In this document: positions 44,336 to 55,743 of the stretch, piece by piece
How positions within the stretch are numbered: the stretch's first letter is position 1
Layout: each line of letters starts with the position of its first letter
From: Podospora pseudoanserina
Taxonomy: Eukaryota; Ascomycota; Sordariomycetes; Sordariales; Podosporaceae
Length of the DNA stretch: 64,000 nt
Direction of reading: 5' to 3'
Assembly: GCF_035222485.1 (NCBI RefSeq)
Contig: NC_085925.1
Coordinates: 2,418,001 to 2,482,000 of the forward strand
Position numbers and translations under genes: made by a program
Notes under the pieces: model-generated
Databases searched by the model: none
The model's input: the letters and a program-made list of their open reading frames with translations, nothing else
What the model was told of the DNA's origin: nothing

Positions 44336-46592
44336 GTTGAAAAAGCCTGTCGTCCCAACACTAGGTAAATGACCGGCCTGCTGAAGCTGTTGAAATTCGA
44401 CAGGAGCGTGGCGTGATGGGCCGGGGTAGTGCCAGGTAGGGCGATGTGGGGATGGCGAAGTGGCGGATGGATGGGTGAAGAGTGAAGAGAGAAGAACCGA
44501 AGTCCGTGGGGAGATGGACTTTATGAACGAGTGTTGCAGGTCAAAAATTGTTGAACAGAAAAATGACCAGGACAAGCACCATTGACACAAAGCCAGTTCC
44601 CAAAATGTGTTCCGGATTGGATGGAGAGCCGAACTGCTGGGGAAGCAGGGAAAAGAGAGAAACTTTAAAAGAAAGCGTCAAACCTCAGTTCCAAGCTCGA
44701 GTCAGGCAACGGCAAGCACATCCCTACCATGCCGTTCATGCTCCGGCCGATCTCGGTGAACGAATTGAGGCGCGGGAACACCGGCAGGGACGTCCCATCG
44801 CCACCGAGGAGGATACCCCGATGGTTATCCCGATGGCTGTTGCTGGCTGGCCAGTATCATCAGATGAGCAGCTGTTCACCCAACGGCCCCGGAAAGAGCT
44901 CTCCCCAGATTTTGTGAGTAACCAGCACCGGTCCAAAACACTAGCTTCCATTACCCAATGCCGCAGGGTCTCAAGGACTTCGGGCTATCCTCACACGGTG
45001 TGTTGTCAAGGCCAGGACCCCTCTGCAAGCCCTAGGCTGCCCTTGCTCCTGCATGTCGCAGACGGAGTTCATGGCCGGCCGGTCCACCCTCCCCGCATGA
45101 AGCATCTCTCCCACAGGTTCTAGAAGATGAGAAGCGGCAAACGGCGTATCTGAGAAGCCCTGTGTTCATGTGGCGGCTCGAGAATGTGCTGATTGTGGGG
45201 GCGCGATAGCGGACCTTCCAATGTGTGTACCGGTAGACGAATTGCCGTATCACTGGAAAACACCATAGGGCAAAAACGGTTCATCTCGACAAGCCGGGAA
45301 CCAGCAATGAGCCAACTGCCAGTAGCGCCGGTACTTTGGTAGCTGGTGTGGTGACGACACTGTGGGACCCCTCAAACGCAGAAAAGGCGCCGTCTCGCCA
45401 GCCTCATGCCGATGTCCGCGGCAAAGCTTATTTTCCTCCTGATGCCCAATGCCAATGGCTGCGCTTGCACCGAGGAGGCACGGAGGTAGCACCCTGAAAA
45501 AGCTTGGTTCAACTGCGCTGTTCCGGACTGTCTGCGCCGTCTCCAGAGATCGTTGGAAGAGCTCGAGGTGTTAGATGGACCGGGATTCGCATTCTCGGGA
45601 TCCTCGATGATTCCATCTCCAGCTCAGGCGGTGAAAATTGAGATGGTCGGCAACGTGCGAGATCGGTGTTGTGTCTCCGGGATCCCATCTCTCGTTCGCT
45701 GGGGGAGGCGGTGCAAACCCCAGAATGCAACTGCCAGTCCCCACCAGCCGCTGATGGGCGAGGCTTTTGTTGATGACCAATGCCAAACTTGTGAAGAAAA
45801 CACTTAGTCACGGTTTGCTTGGGACCTGTCGTATATGTTTAATGTGGCCGCCTTGGTCTCTTGGAGTCTCTTGGGCACAGCAGGCCCAGATCTTTCGGGT
45901 GATCGTCTCGGGAGTCCACATTTTGTTTTGCCTTCTCAACATGTCTCTGAAGCATCAAGTAGACCGGCACTTGAGAGGTCTGTTGTGAAGCTGAGAAAGA
46001 ATGGGAGAGCGGACCATTGTTGAAGGTGGAAGAAGCCAAGAAGTTGGTTTTTGGCTTCAGAAGCCGTGGAAGCATCCAATATTGACTTCATGCAAGATGC
46101 CAGGAAGTGTGCGCTTGGCACACATTCCCGAATCAAGTGAAGTCTGGGCATTGAGAAGATCACAACCCTAACCCTTCACTGGAATCTGGTGGCGCTATCT
46201 GTGGCTGAAGCGAAGCAAGGTGTGGCGCACGTGAGGCTTGGCCTCCACATTGAAAGTAAACAAACGGAGCGTGTTCTAGCCAATCAACGACGTCTGGCAT
46301 TTTATTGACTGCGACTTCCCTGCTCCCCCTCCAAATGTCAATGGATCCCACAGTTTGACTTTTGACACCATCACCAAACACGCGACTTGGGCTGACGATC
46401 CAAGCCTTCCTCGATTGGCCCGTGATTGATTATTATCTGATATCGCCAGACGACAATGTCCGTATGTTATTGTTGAGGAGAAACGAACCCAACCCATATT
46501 CCAGTTAGCGGTAGCGGTAGCCGACTCGATCGCGTCTTAACTCGCGACAAACCCTCGAAACTCGACCTCTCTGAGCAAACAACCACACAAAA
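44336..46592. other. Large divergent intergenic region
   Basis: About 2.26 kb that holds the promoters of the permease and of Bir1. Several frames of 70-190 codons exist on both strands, but they overlap each other and show no domain features. No tRNA or repeat with clear ends found. Confidence 0.45.
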
Positions 46593-49359
46593 ATGTCTAT
46601 GATGGACTCGGAGGACGTGTTCTTCTGCCTTGAGAACCGGCTGGCATCGTTCCAAGCAACACAACCTGCCTCCAAAGGCAGAGCCTCCAATGCAAACTCT
46701 CGCGGTCCAAAACAGCTGCAATGGCCACACAAAACCCTCTCCCCTGTCGCGGTAAGCTTCCTAGCTGATTCCCTTGGGGTTTCAAGACTGACTTTTGCTG
46801 TGATAGTTTGCAAAAGCCGGATTCTTCTTCGAGCCATACCCGCAAAGCCCCGACAATGTTGTGTGCTTTTTGTGCGACAAGTCACTCGACGGGTGGGAAG
46901 AGCATGACAATCCTCTGGAGGAACACCTGAAGCACTCGCCAACGTGCGGGTGGGCCATCATGGCAGCCATCGAGGCCGGCATGGGCAACTATGGGAAGGT
47001 ACACCCTCTCGACCCGTTCATGGTCGAGGCCCGCAAAGCAACGTTTGCCGGCAGGTGGCCCTACGAGACCAAAAAGGGCTTCAAGTGCAAGACTAAAAAG
47101 GTAGGAACGACGAACCCTTGACCGTTGGCCCAAGACTGACTCGCCGGAACATAGCTTGTCGAGGCCGGTTGGAAGTACACACCATCGCGGGAGGCGGAGG
47201 ACATGGCCACGTGCGCCTACTGCCAACTCGCCCTCGAGGGATGGGAGTCGGACGACAACCCGTGGGACGAACACTACAACCGTGCGCCCGAATGCCCATT
47301 CTTCACTCTCATCAGCTCGCAACCGGCACCAAAGAAGTCGGGGAGAGCCAAGACAGCTAGACCCTCCAAGGCCTCGCGGCTCTCGGTGCAGTCCATTGCT
47401 ACCATCGCCACTGGTGCCTCCGACTTGACCTCTGTTGGAGACCTCACCCTCGACCAAGACGACAGTGTTATGACAACTGCGTCCACCATGACCCAAGGTG
47501 CCAAGAAGACGACAAAGGGACGCAAGGCGACTACTGCAAAGGGCCGGAAGACCAAAGCAAAGAAGGAAGAGGTCGTCGAGATCCACGAAGACGAACCACA
47601 AGTAGAAGCACCTCCACCAAAGCCCGCCAGAGGACGTAAGCGTTCTAGCGACACAATGGAGGAACCTTCCATGATCAACGCCGAGGCTCCAGCTCCCAAG
47701 AAACGGGCCACACGCACCAAGAAGAACGCTGCCGTAGAGCCGCCCGCAGCGCCACAAGACGTTGATATGGTCGATGTCATTGAGCAGCCACCACCCCCTG
47801 CCAAGAAGAAGGGCCGGGTGCCCACCACAAAGTCCCGCAAGGTCTCGCAAGCCTCGGTCCAGTCGGAGCCATTGGATGTGCCAGATGATGATGAGATTGA
47901 GCGCCAATTAGAAGCCGATCTCGACCGGTACGAAGAGCCAGCTCTCGAAGAACCAGTCGTCGAAGAACCAATCATCGAAGAGCCGGTTGTCGAAGAGCCG
48001 GTTGTCGAAGAGCCGGTTGTCGAAGAGCCGGTTGTCGAAGAGCCAGCTGCTGCAGAGCCGGTTGTCGCAGAACCCGAGGTGAAAGCGCCACGGCCAAAGA
48101 CAAAAGGAAGGCCCAAGAAATCTACCACTGCACGCAAGACAAGTCAGGTGGCGGAGGAAGAGAGCAGGATACACCCCATGTTCGACGCAACACCTGCAGA
48201 ACCTGACGAGGCTGAGATCGATGCTGAATACAAGGCTCTTCTCGCCGAGCTTGATCCAGAACCAGAGGAGCCAGAGGAGCAAGAGATCATGGTCCCGAAG
48301 AAGGGACGGAAGGCAGGGACTCGGAAAACATCAAAGACGAAGAAGCCTAAGGAGCCTGTGGCCGAGCCAGAACTTGTGGATGAGATCGCAGAAGCTCCTG
48401 CGCCATCAGTCGGTGATGTCCAGTACCCAACCCTTAAGATGGAGGATGCCGTTCCAGAACCTGAGGCCAAGTCAGAGCCTCAACCAGAAGAAGTTGATCC
48501 GGATGCCAGCAGCGGTGCTGTTGTAACCCAGCCTGTGAAGAGGGGTCGCGGCCGTCCCTCGAAGAAGTCTTTGGCTGAACGGGCATCTCTCGAGGCACGG
48601 GCGTCTCTGGAGGTCCGGGCATCACTCGACGCACGAGCGCCCGTCGAGGACGTCGAACCGGCACCAGGCCCACGACGATCATCTGCCAGAATAGTCAAAG
48701 CTCGCGAGTCTGTTTTAGCGAAGGCGACGACGCCAGAACCGGTCCAGGTTGAGAAAAAGCCTGCCAAAGCTCCAATACCACCACCTGCCCCAGTTGTCGT
48801 AGCTGCACCTGTCCCACCGACCCCGATGAGAACCAACAAGTCTCTTCCGCCACCTCCTCCTTCATCTGCCAGCCAGCACCCATCAACGCCGAGAACACAA
48901 CCCAGCCGACGGGCGAAACAAGCAACCATGTCCCCTTCGCCGTCGCTGCAATCCTCGAATGCAGAAAACACACGGCGATCGCTGACCAAGACAACAGCTG
49001 TTAGCGTCGTCTCCAACAGAGTTGCGCTAGCACCAGTTGTTGCCACCCCGAGTCGGAGTTCCCCGTCGAAACGAGCTACGCTGGGCGGACTTCAGAGTGC
49101 CACGCCCTGGCAGCCAACAGACCTCGAGATGGTATTTTCATCGAACAATCCAAACAAGGAGAATGGTGTCTCCAGGTTGCTGAGCAAGGGCAAGGACTTG
49201 ACCAGCCCTGAGAAGGGCATGACGGTGGAGGAGTGGATTTACCACAATGCTGAGCTGGCAGAGCAGATGCTCAAGATGGAGTGTGAAAATATGGTCTCGG
49301 CCTTTGAGAGGGAGGGTACGAGGGCGATGAGGGTGTTGGAGGGGCTGATTGTTGAGTAG
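46593..49359 (+). CDS. bir1: Bir1/survivin-like chromosomal passenger protein
   Basis: Three exons (46593-46751, 46807-47100, 47155-49359) encode 885 residues. Two BIR zinc domains lie in the first 240 residues: WPHKTLSPVAFAKAGFFFEP leading to VCFLCDKSLDGWEEHDNP then EHLKHSPTCGW, and a second with CAYCQLALEGWESDDNP then EHYNRAPECPF. Each has the C-x2-C-x16-H-x6-C ligand set. The long tail is charged and disordered: basic AT-hook-like GRGRPSKKS and RKRSS stretches, a Glu-Pro-Val-Val repeat, and a C-terminal segment MTVEEWIYHNAELAEQMLKM that is probably helical and contacts INCENP. Bir1 acts with Aurora kinase and INCENP at centromeres. Both introns lie in the BIR part and keep frame. Confidence 0.93.
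47947..48075 (+). repeat. In-frame 15-base tandem repeat in bir1
   Basis: About eight copies of a GAAGAGCCGGTTGTC unit, four of them nearly identical, encoding Glu-Glu-Pro-Val-Val. The central copies are the most alike, as expected from recent unit gain. Confidence 0.95.
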
Positions 49360-50081
49360 ATCAAGGTTGTGTGGGTTAGCGAGGGTTCAGGGTGCATGGA
49401 GCATTGTTGGCACAGTAATAAGGCGTTGTTTGGGTTTCGGGCGGTTTTGCGCTTAAGGTTGTTTAGCTGCTCAATCAAGGGTTATTGTGTTGTATGCCTC
49501 AGACTTTACCTCATCCACACGAAGAACTCATCAAAAGAGGGCATATTAGAAGCTGCTGAATGTTTGTCAGCCAGAAGTTGTTGGACGCCACTCAGGATCA
49601 AATTGCGGCTTTTCTCCCTGGACTTCACCACACCGTGGTGTGTAACACCCCGCATGCTAGACGAATACGCTCGGTACGCTCTTGTGGTTGGAGCCATATG
49701 ATTGGAGGGTCGACGGAGATCAACATGAGCATGCATGAGCATTGGATATGTGCACGGTGCATACACTCGCACCAACTACGAAACATCGAGTGAGAGAGCT
49801 GTGCGAATGATTACAGGTGGGAGTCGGGCTTGACAATCACTTTGATCATACATGGCAAGCCCTCCCCACTCGGGGATAGTTGAGCAGTGAAATGCACCTA
49901 ATGTATGGCTCACACCCTTCCACACGAGTTGAGGTATTCATCCATGTTATATCGTTATATCTACCACTGGGTCCCTCGCCCATAACTACTCCGTTGTCAA
50001 TCTTTTTTGGCCGCCCCATCTTACTCTCTCTCCTTGCAAATCCCTTGAAGAAACAAACCACCACCATCAATCACCACCATC
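49360..50081. other. Intergenic region upstream of the P450
   Basis: 3' flank of bir1 and the P450 promoter. No gene recognised. Confidence 0.5.
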
Positions 50082-51873
50082 ATGTCCCACATCACCCTCT
50101 CCCTCCTCCTCTCCCTAACAGAACTAACCCTCTCCCACCTCTTCCTCCCCCCCCTCCCCATCCCTCCCTCTTACCTCCTTCCCCTTTTCCTCGCGCATTA
50201 CCTCCCCTTGAAAATCTACTCCCTCTTCCTCCACCCCCTTTATTTCTCCCCGTTACGCACCCTCCCCACACCTGGGGGAAACCTCCCCTTGCTAGGCCAA
50301 ACCCTCACCCTCCTCCGCGCAACCTCCCCCGTGCAAACATACGTTGATTGGGCCAACCGTTACCCACGTGCCCCGTTTATTCGGTTTTTGGGTCTGTTCC
50401 ATTCAGAGATGGTACTAGTTGCCAGTCCGGAGGCGCACAAGGAGGTGTTGATGACGCACTGTTATGAGTTTAAGAAGCCGGATATCATGTACAGGTTTGT
50501 TGTGCCAGGAATTTCTTGTGGTTTTTTTTTTTTACTAAGATGATGCACAGGTTTATTGGGGATTTTGTCGGGAAGGGGTTGTTGTTTGCTGAGGGGGGGG
50601 AGCATAAGATTGCGAGGAGGAGGTTGAATGGGTTTTTGGGGTTGGGAGTGTGAGGAGGGTCATGGGGGGTGCTTTGGGGGGATGGGGGGGTTGGGGGTTG
50701 TGGAGGGATGGTAAGGAGGAAGGGGGGTGTGGTTGATGGTGAGTTGATGGCGAACGCTAAAAACGGGAAGGGGGCTGATGAAAAAGGGACAGTGAATGAG
50801 CTTTATGTCAAGGCTACTATTGATGTGACGGGGGCGACGATTTTGGGGGTTGAGTTGGGGAATTTGAGGGGGGAGGAAGAAGGGGGGGATATGGAGTATG
50901 TTTTTCAGACTTTCGGTTTGGCCATGGAGGTGCTGATATAGAGGGTAGCTTTCTCACCTCCTTCCGCCGCGTCTTCCAGCAGCCCCCGCTTTCCGCCCTC
51001 ATCTCCTTCATCAACCTCTTCCTCCCCATCCGCCGCTTCCTCCCCATCGAGGCCAACCTAGGCTACCTCCGCGCCTCGGCCCAACTCCGCCGGATGACCC
51101 TCGACATTGTCAAGAACCGCGTCAAAGAACTGGCTCAACCGGACTATCGCAACCCTGTCAGCAACGGAGCTGACTTGCTCACGATGATGCTAGAGGGGGA
51201 GATGTCCCTCAGCAAAGCCGGCGACAAAATGACAGAAGACCAAATCACGAACGAGCTGCTGACCTTCATCGCGGCGGGGCATGAGACCTCGGCTAATGCC
51301 CTCCTGTGGGCGAGCTATGTCTTGGCTGTCCACCCTGACATACAGACGCGTCTCCGCAGGGAAATCACATCCCATTTCGAGGCTGGCAAAACCCCGACTT
51401 ATGAGCAGCTCGAGTCGCTTGTTTATCTCCACAACTTTTGCAGGGAAATCCTCAGGCGGTATTGTCCTGCGTTGATGACGTTTAGGGAGGCACTGAAAGA
51501 TCTTACCATTTGTGGCACTTTTATCCCAAGGGGCACCGTACTTCTTCTCCTCCCGGCGGTGGCCTCACGGACGGCCTGGGTTTGGGGGGAGGATGTTGAC
51601 GAGTTCAAGCCGGAGAGGTGGGAGAATTTGGCAGGGACGGAGGCGGACAGCCCTTATGCTTTTGGGGCGTTTATGCATGGGCCGAGGATATGCATAGGGA
51701 AGCAGTTTGCCATGGTTGAGTTCAAGGTTTTGGTTGTGGAGCTGGTGACCAGGTTTGAGTTTGGGATGACGGAGGAGTTGGAGGGGCTTGGGGGGAGGGA
51801 GCCGAGGACGACGAACCCGGGGATGGGGTATGTTCCTGCTGGGGGGATGAGGGTTAAGTTTAGGAAGATTTGA
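50082..51873 (+). pseudogene. Cytochrome P450 with disrupted central frame
   Basis: Exon 1 (50082-50494) begins with a hydrophobic anchor and a Pro hinge (TLPTPGGNLPLLGQ). Intron 1 (50495-50550, branch TTACTAAG) joins well to FIGDFVGKGLLFAEGGEHKI. After LNGFLGLG (about 50645) the expected SVRRVMGGAL lies in another frame, and ELYVKATIDVTGATILGVEL (50790-50860) in a third. A further joint near 50890-50943 also fails to keep frame. From 50942 the C-terminal half is intact: AGHETSAN (I helix), EILR (ExxR), FKPERW, and FMHGPRICIGKQFA (heme Cys). Every break sits beside runs of G. Either the gene is recently dead or the assembly has homopolymer errors. The family would oxidise a small lipophilic substrate in the ER membrane; substrate unknown. 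Confidence 0.8.
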
Positions 51874-53825
51874 TTCTTTTTTGGGGTGTTGAATCGAATA
51901 TTTTGTATCACCACATGGACGGCATCACCGGTGACTTTGGGGTTTACATGAACATTTTGAGTCTGATTTGGACACCGGTTGTCAAGTTGAGCACTTATTT
52001 CTAGAAAATTTCCATTTATGATACTGTGCAAGCTGAGAAAAGAGAAGAAAAGCTGTGAGAATACCTAGAAAACAGACACAAAGGAAGTTAGATGAAAGGT
52101 AGTGTGAAATGCCCAGTTCATAAATCCAAATGCCCCTTGTCAGGCCTTCAAAATCGGCGCTTGACCATGGCTTTCAAGATCAAGCCCTGACAAGTACCTT
52201 GCCGGTTACCTAAGTCCAGTGGTTACAGTGCCTCTCTCCGAGACCATTCACCAGAATATTGGTTTTTTTTTCGCATAAGGGATGATTTCTCTCTCCGCCG
52301 ACTTGGTGCTTCATCCTAGTCCATCATCCTAGTCCATCACCCGGAAGATCACCCGGACACGCTTCTCTAGCATGTCTTCACCATCTTGGCGTCCGGAAAA
52401 AGATCACCCATTCGTGGCTACTTCAGCCGAGCTTGATTTGCTAGCCACCAAGGCCCATGACAGAGAGCGAATAGCGTATCGCTCAAGCCAAATGGTGGGT
52501 GGACGGTACCTAGGGAGCATGTCAAAGGACTGGGAATGCGGGGCGCCAGACTGGTTGAAAGCGGTGTTGTGAGGCCGAGTCGAGAGAGGCCCCGACCACG
52601 CCTACATGATACATTTACCGGAACACGGTTTCAGTCGTGTATCGTCCACCGCGGCCAACGGGAAACATGAACACGGGGGTTTGTAGAAGCGATGGAAGTC
52701 GACTTCTTGGAGCCAGGGTTGCAAGCACCTGACGTGTTGGTTGAGGAAGGAAAGCCCCCAAGGTATCTCGAGAATGGCTAAATAGGTACGTAGAATACAC
52801 CACAGGAAGGCATCGACATAGCCTAGAGGCGGAGAAAGCAGCGTCATGTGAAGGTTCAAGTCTCTATTGACCTCTATCATGGCCTTTGCTTCTTCGCCGC
52901 TGATCATGAAGAGCGGTGGTGCCCAGTCGTGGCTTTATTACAGGAGGGTGAATAGCAAACACGACGGGTAAAGACAAGGTTTGCTTGGCCACCCCAGCGC
53001 ATGCTGATTCGCCGGCTATCATTCCAAACTTGAGTACTTAAGGTAGGCTATGAAAAGGGTACTAGGTTGAGAAGATGGTGAGATTGAAGTAATTGGAGAA
53101 TAATCGTTAAAAGCAAGTATATATGAAAGATTGGCAAAGCAGTGGGCTGTTGCTGTGGGCAGCGCAAGTCTGTGCTTCAATAGCCGATGAGCATCTCAGG
53201 GGTTTGTTTACATGCCCCTGTTTTTCTCGACTGCACGCCATATTCAAGGGCTGAGCTAATATCTTGGCTTGTACAACACGGTCTAGAATAGTGTGTCTCC
53301 GTGGAAATCATCTACTGAATATTCATCTTGCCCGAAGAATTTCCATTTGTGCAAAAAAAAAAAAAAAAAAAAAAAAAGAAAAGCCATTTTTGTGAACAAG
53401 CACACGAGAGGATCACAGCAACAAAAGCAATCGGCAACGCTAATATCCCCAGCGTCGGCCCGAGCACCCACCAAGCCGAAGCATCCGCACCGAAAGAGGG
53501 GCAACCGTCCCCACTACGAAGGAAGGATCATCCGATGCAAAGAACCAAGAACACGAAACTGGCTCTCTATTTATGAGAAGGGGTTACATTGAATGGCGAA
53601 TGAAGTTAAACGTAGTAGTAGATTAAAATAAGGAGACGCATGTTAAATACTCCTCAGCCAACCCCTGACGAGTGAGTCAACATCGTGACAAGGTTTTAGT
53701 CCATCACCACCAGACATAAAGTCAGCACCTTGGACTCCATCGATCCGAACTTGAGTAAATCCCTTATACACATCCCTCCCCCCCATCGTCAACAAAAACA
53801 AACAAAAAAGAAAAACAAAACAAAA
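51874..53825. other. Long intergenic stretch
   Basis: Nearly 2 kb between the P450 and the aminotransferase. A small direct repeat of CATCCTAGTC lies near 52313-52337. Two frames (52372-52572 plus, 52602-52907 minus) lack any family feature. A long A tract is listed separately. Confidence 0.45.
53353..53377. repeat. Poly-A tract of 25 bases
   Basis: An unbroken A run. It is flanked by similar words, CCATTTGTG just before and CCATTTTTGTG just after. Confidence 0.9.
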
Positions 53826-55461
53826 ATGCAAACCTCCTCCCAAGACATCGCCGCCACGGCCACCGAGTTCGGCATCTCCACCAGAGGCGCCTACAACCAG
53901 CTGTACATGCGCGGATGGAGCTTTTTCGAACAATGTCTAGCAACACCGTGGTCACCCACGACTCCCGATGGGGTGTAAGTCACATAAACACACACACGCA
54001 CATACACACACGTACACACACATACACACACATACACACACACATACACAGCCAGCCTCAAGACTCACACCACTGACACCATACCTACACACACACAAGA
54101 ATCAACCTAGGCGTGGCAGAAAACTCCCTCATGCACAACCAAATCGTCAAATTCATTGAGCAAAACACTCAAGTCGACCCAATCAGTCAACTCACCTACG
54201 GCAACGGCCCCCGAGGCTCCCCCCGTCTCCAGCGTGCCCTAGCCAGCTTTCTGAACAGAAAATTCTCACCCCTTGAGCCGGCAAAGAGTGATGACATCAT
54301 CGTCATGGCCGGCGTGACGCCCGTGATAGATGCTCTGACATGGGCGCTGTGCAATGAGGGGGAGGGAATCATCATCCCCCAGCCGTACTACACTGCTTTC
54401 GCGACCGACATTCCCGGTAGAGCAAGAGGGGTGATAATCCCGGCCACATTTCAAGATATCGAGGGATACAAAGGGTTTGACGATGTTTTTGACGCGGAGA
54501 TGAACGTCCAGGCTCTGGAGACGGCCCTCAGCAATGCTGAGAGCAAAGGCGTCAAGGCGAAGGGGCTTATGCTGGTCAAGTGAGCACCTCTGGCTTTGGG
54601 TTGGGGTGTAGGTACTGACTGTTGACACAGCCCGCACAACCCGCTCGGGAGATGTTATCCCCCAGAGACGATCAGGGCCATCGCTGGTTTTTGTCAAGCT
54701 CATAACCTCCACCTCATCAGCGATGAGATTTACGCTCAGTCTATCTACAACAACCCAGACGCCACAGACGTAGTGCCGTTTACATCTGCCCTTGCGCTGG
54801 ATCTCCCTATTGACACTCAAAAACTCCACGTTGCGTACGGCGCAAGCAAAGACTTTTGCGCCAACGGTCTCAGATTGGGGATGCTGCACACCCGGAACAG
54901 GGGACTGATGGGCGCGATGGCGAGCAATGCCATGCTTGGCTGGCCGCCGTACTTGGTGCAGGACATTTGGGCCGCCATGCTGGAGGACACCGATTACACT
55001 GATGAGTTCCTGGGGAAGAACCGGGAGCTGCTGGGGGAGTCATACAAGGTTGTGACTGATTTTTTGAGGGAGCAAGGGGTGGGATACTATGGGAATTCGT
55101 AAGTCACCACGGATGAGCTAGTGAGGAGAAATGCTGACGATGGGATGGGAAAAGAAACGCGGGTATGTTTCTTTGGATAGATCTCAGACGGCACTTGGTT
55201 GGGAAGAAGGAGGGTGGACAACCGCCTGAGTTGAGGGTTGGGAAATTGAGCCCGGGGGATTTGGAGAAGTATCTGGAGAGGGAACAGCATATTTGGAAGG
55301 TTTTGGGTGAGAATAAGATCTTGTTGGCTATGGGCAGTGTGTTTGCGAGTGAGGAGCTGGGGTGGTTTAGGATGACGTTTAGTGCGTCGAGGCCGGCGTT
55401 GGAGGTTGGGTTGGAGAGGTTGAAGAAGGTGTTTGATGCGCTGAAGAGAAGTCAACTGTAA
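53826..55461 (+). CDS. PLP aminotransferase class I/II, ACC-synthase-like
   Basis: Four exons (53826-53974, 54100-54579, 54631-55098, 55155-55461) encode 467 residues. Family landmarks: GVAENSLM near the N-terminus (as in ACC synthases), YGNGPRGSPRLQRALASFLN, NPHNPLGRCY with the Asn that contacts PLP (split by intron 2), SDEIYAQS with the Asp and Tyr ligands, and YGASKDFCANGLRLG with the Schiff-base Lys. The last exon reads NAGMFLWIDLR and FRMTFSASR with the carboxylate-binding Arg. Fungal members are usually not ethylene-forming; many act as aminotransferases in secondary metabolism. Reaction and substrate remain open. Intron 1 contains a CA microsatellite, and intron 3 has the weak acceptor AAAAG. 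Confidence 0.9.
53988..54050. repeat. CA/CATA microsatellite
   Basis: About 60 bases of imperfect CA repeats inside intron 1 of the aminotransferase gene. Confidence 0.9.
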
Positions 55462-55743
55462 ATACAGCGGAGGGTTGGCTGGGTTGGGTCGCGTGTTGCG
55501 ACGCGCCGCCGCGGGGTCAAATGCAATTAAGGGAGATAAGCGGGAACAAAAGTGGTTGAGCTTAATCTTATCTCCGACAATTGATTGCATCACCAATCCA
55601 ACTGATCGTTCGTTCGTCCTCCACTTCAAGCAGAGCCGCAAAGCTCTGCAACAGCGCTCCCTATACTGCGGCTTCTTTCCGTCTTCTTCTCTTGTTGTTT
55701 GCGAGCGATATTGATACCCAGATCCGAGATTGTTTCCGTCATA

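Noticed and set aside
44548-46942. Several frames of 70-190 codons in the large intergenic region before bir1
   Set aside because: They overlap on both strands, lack domains and two of them run through bir1 exon 1 in the wrong orientation.
49360-50081. Possible extra exon of bir1 or P450
   Set aside because: bir1 ends in a clear stop after a complete C-terminal helix, and the P450 starts with a proper membrane anchor.
52372-52907. Two small frames, 66 and 101 codons, on opposite strands
   Set aside because: No motifs, no conserved texture and ordinary chance length.
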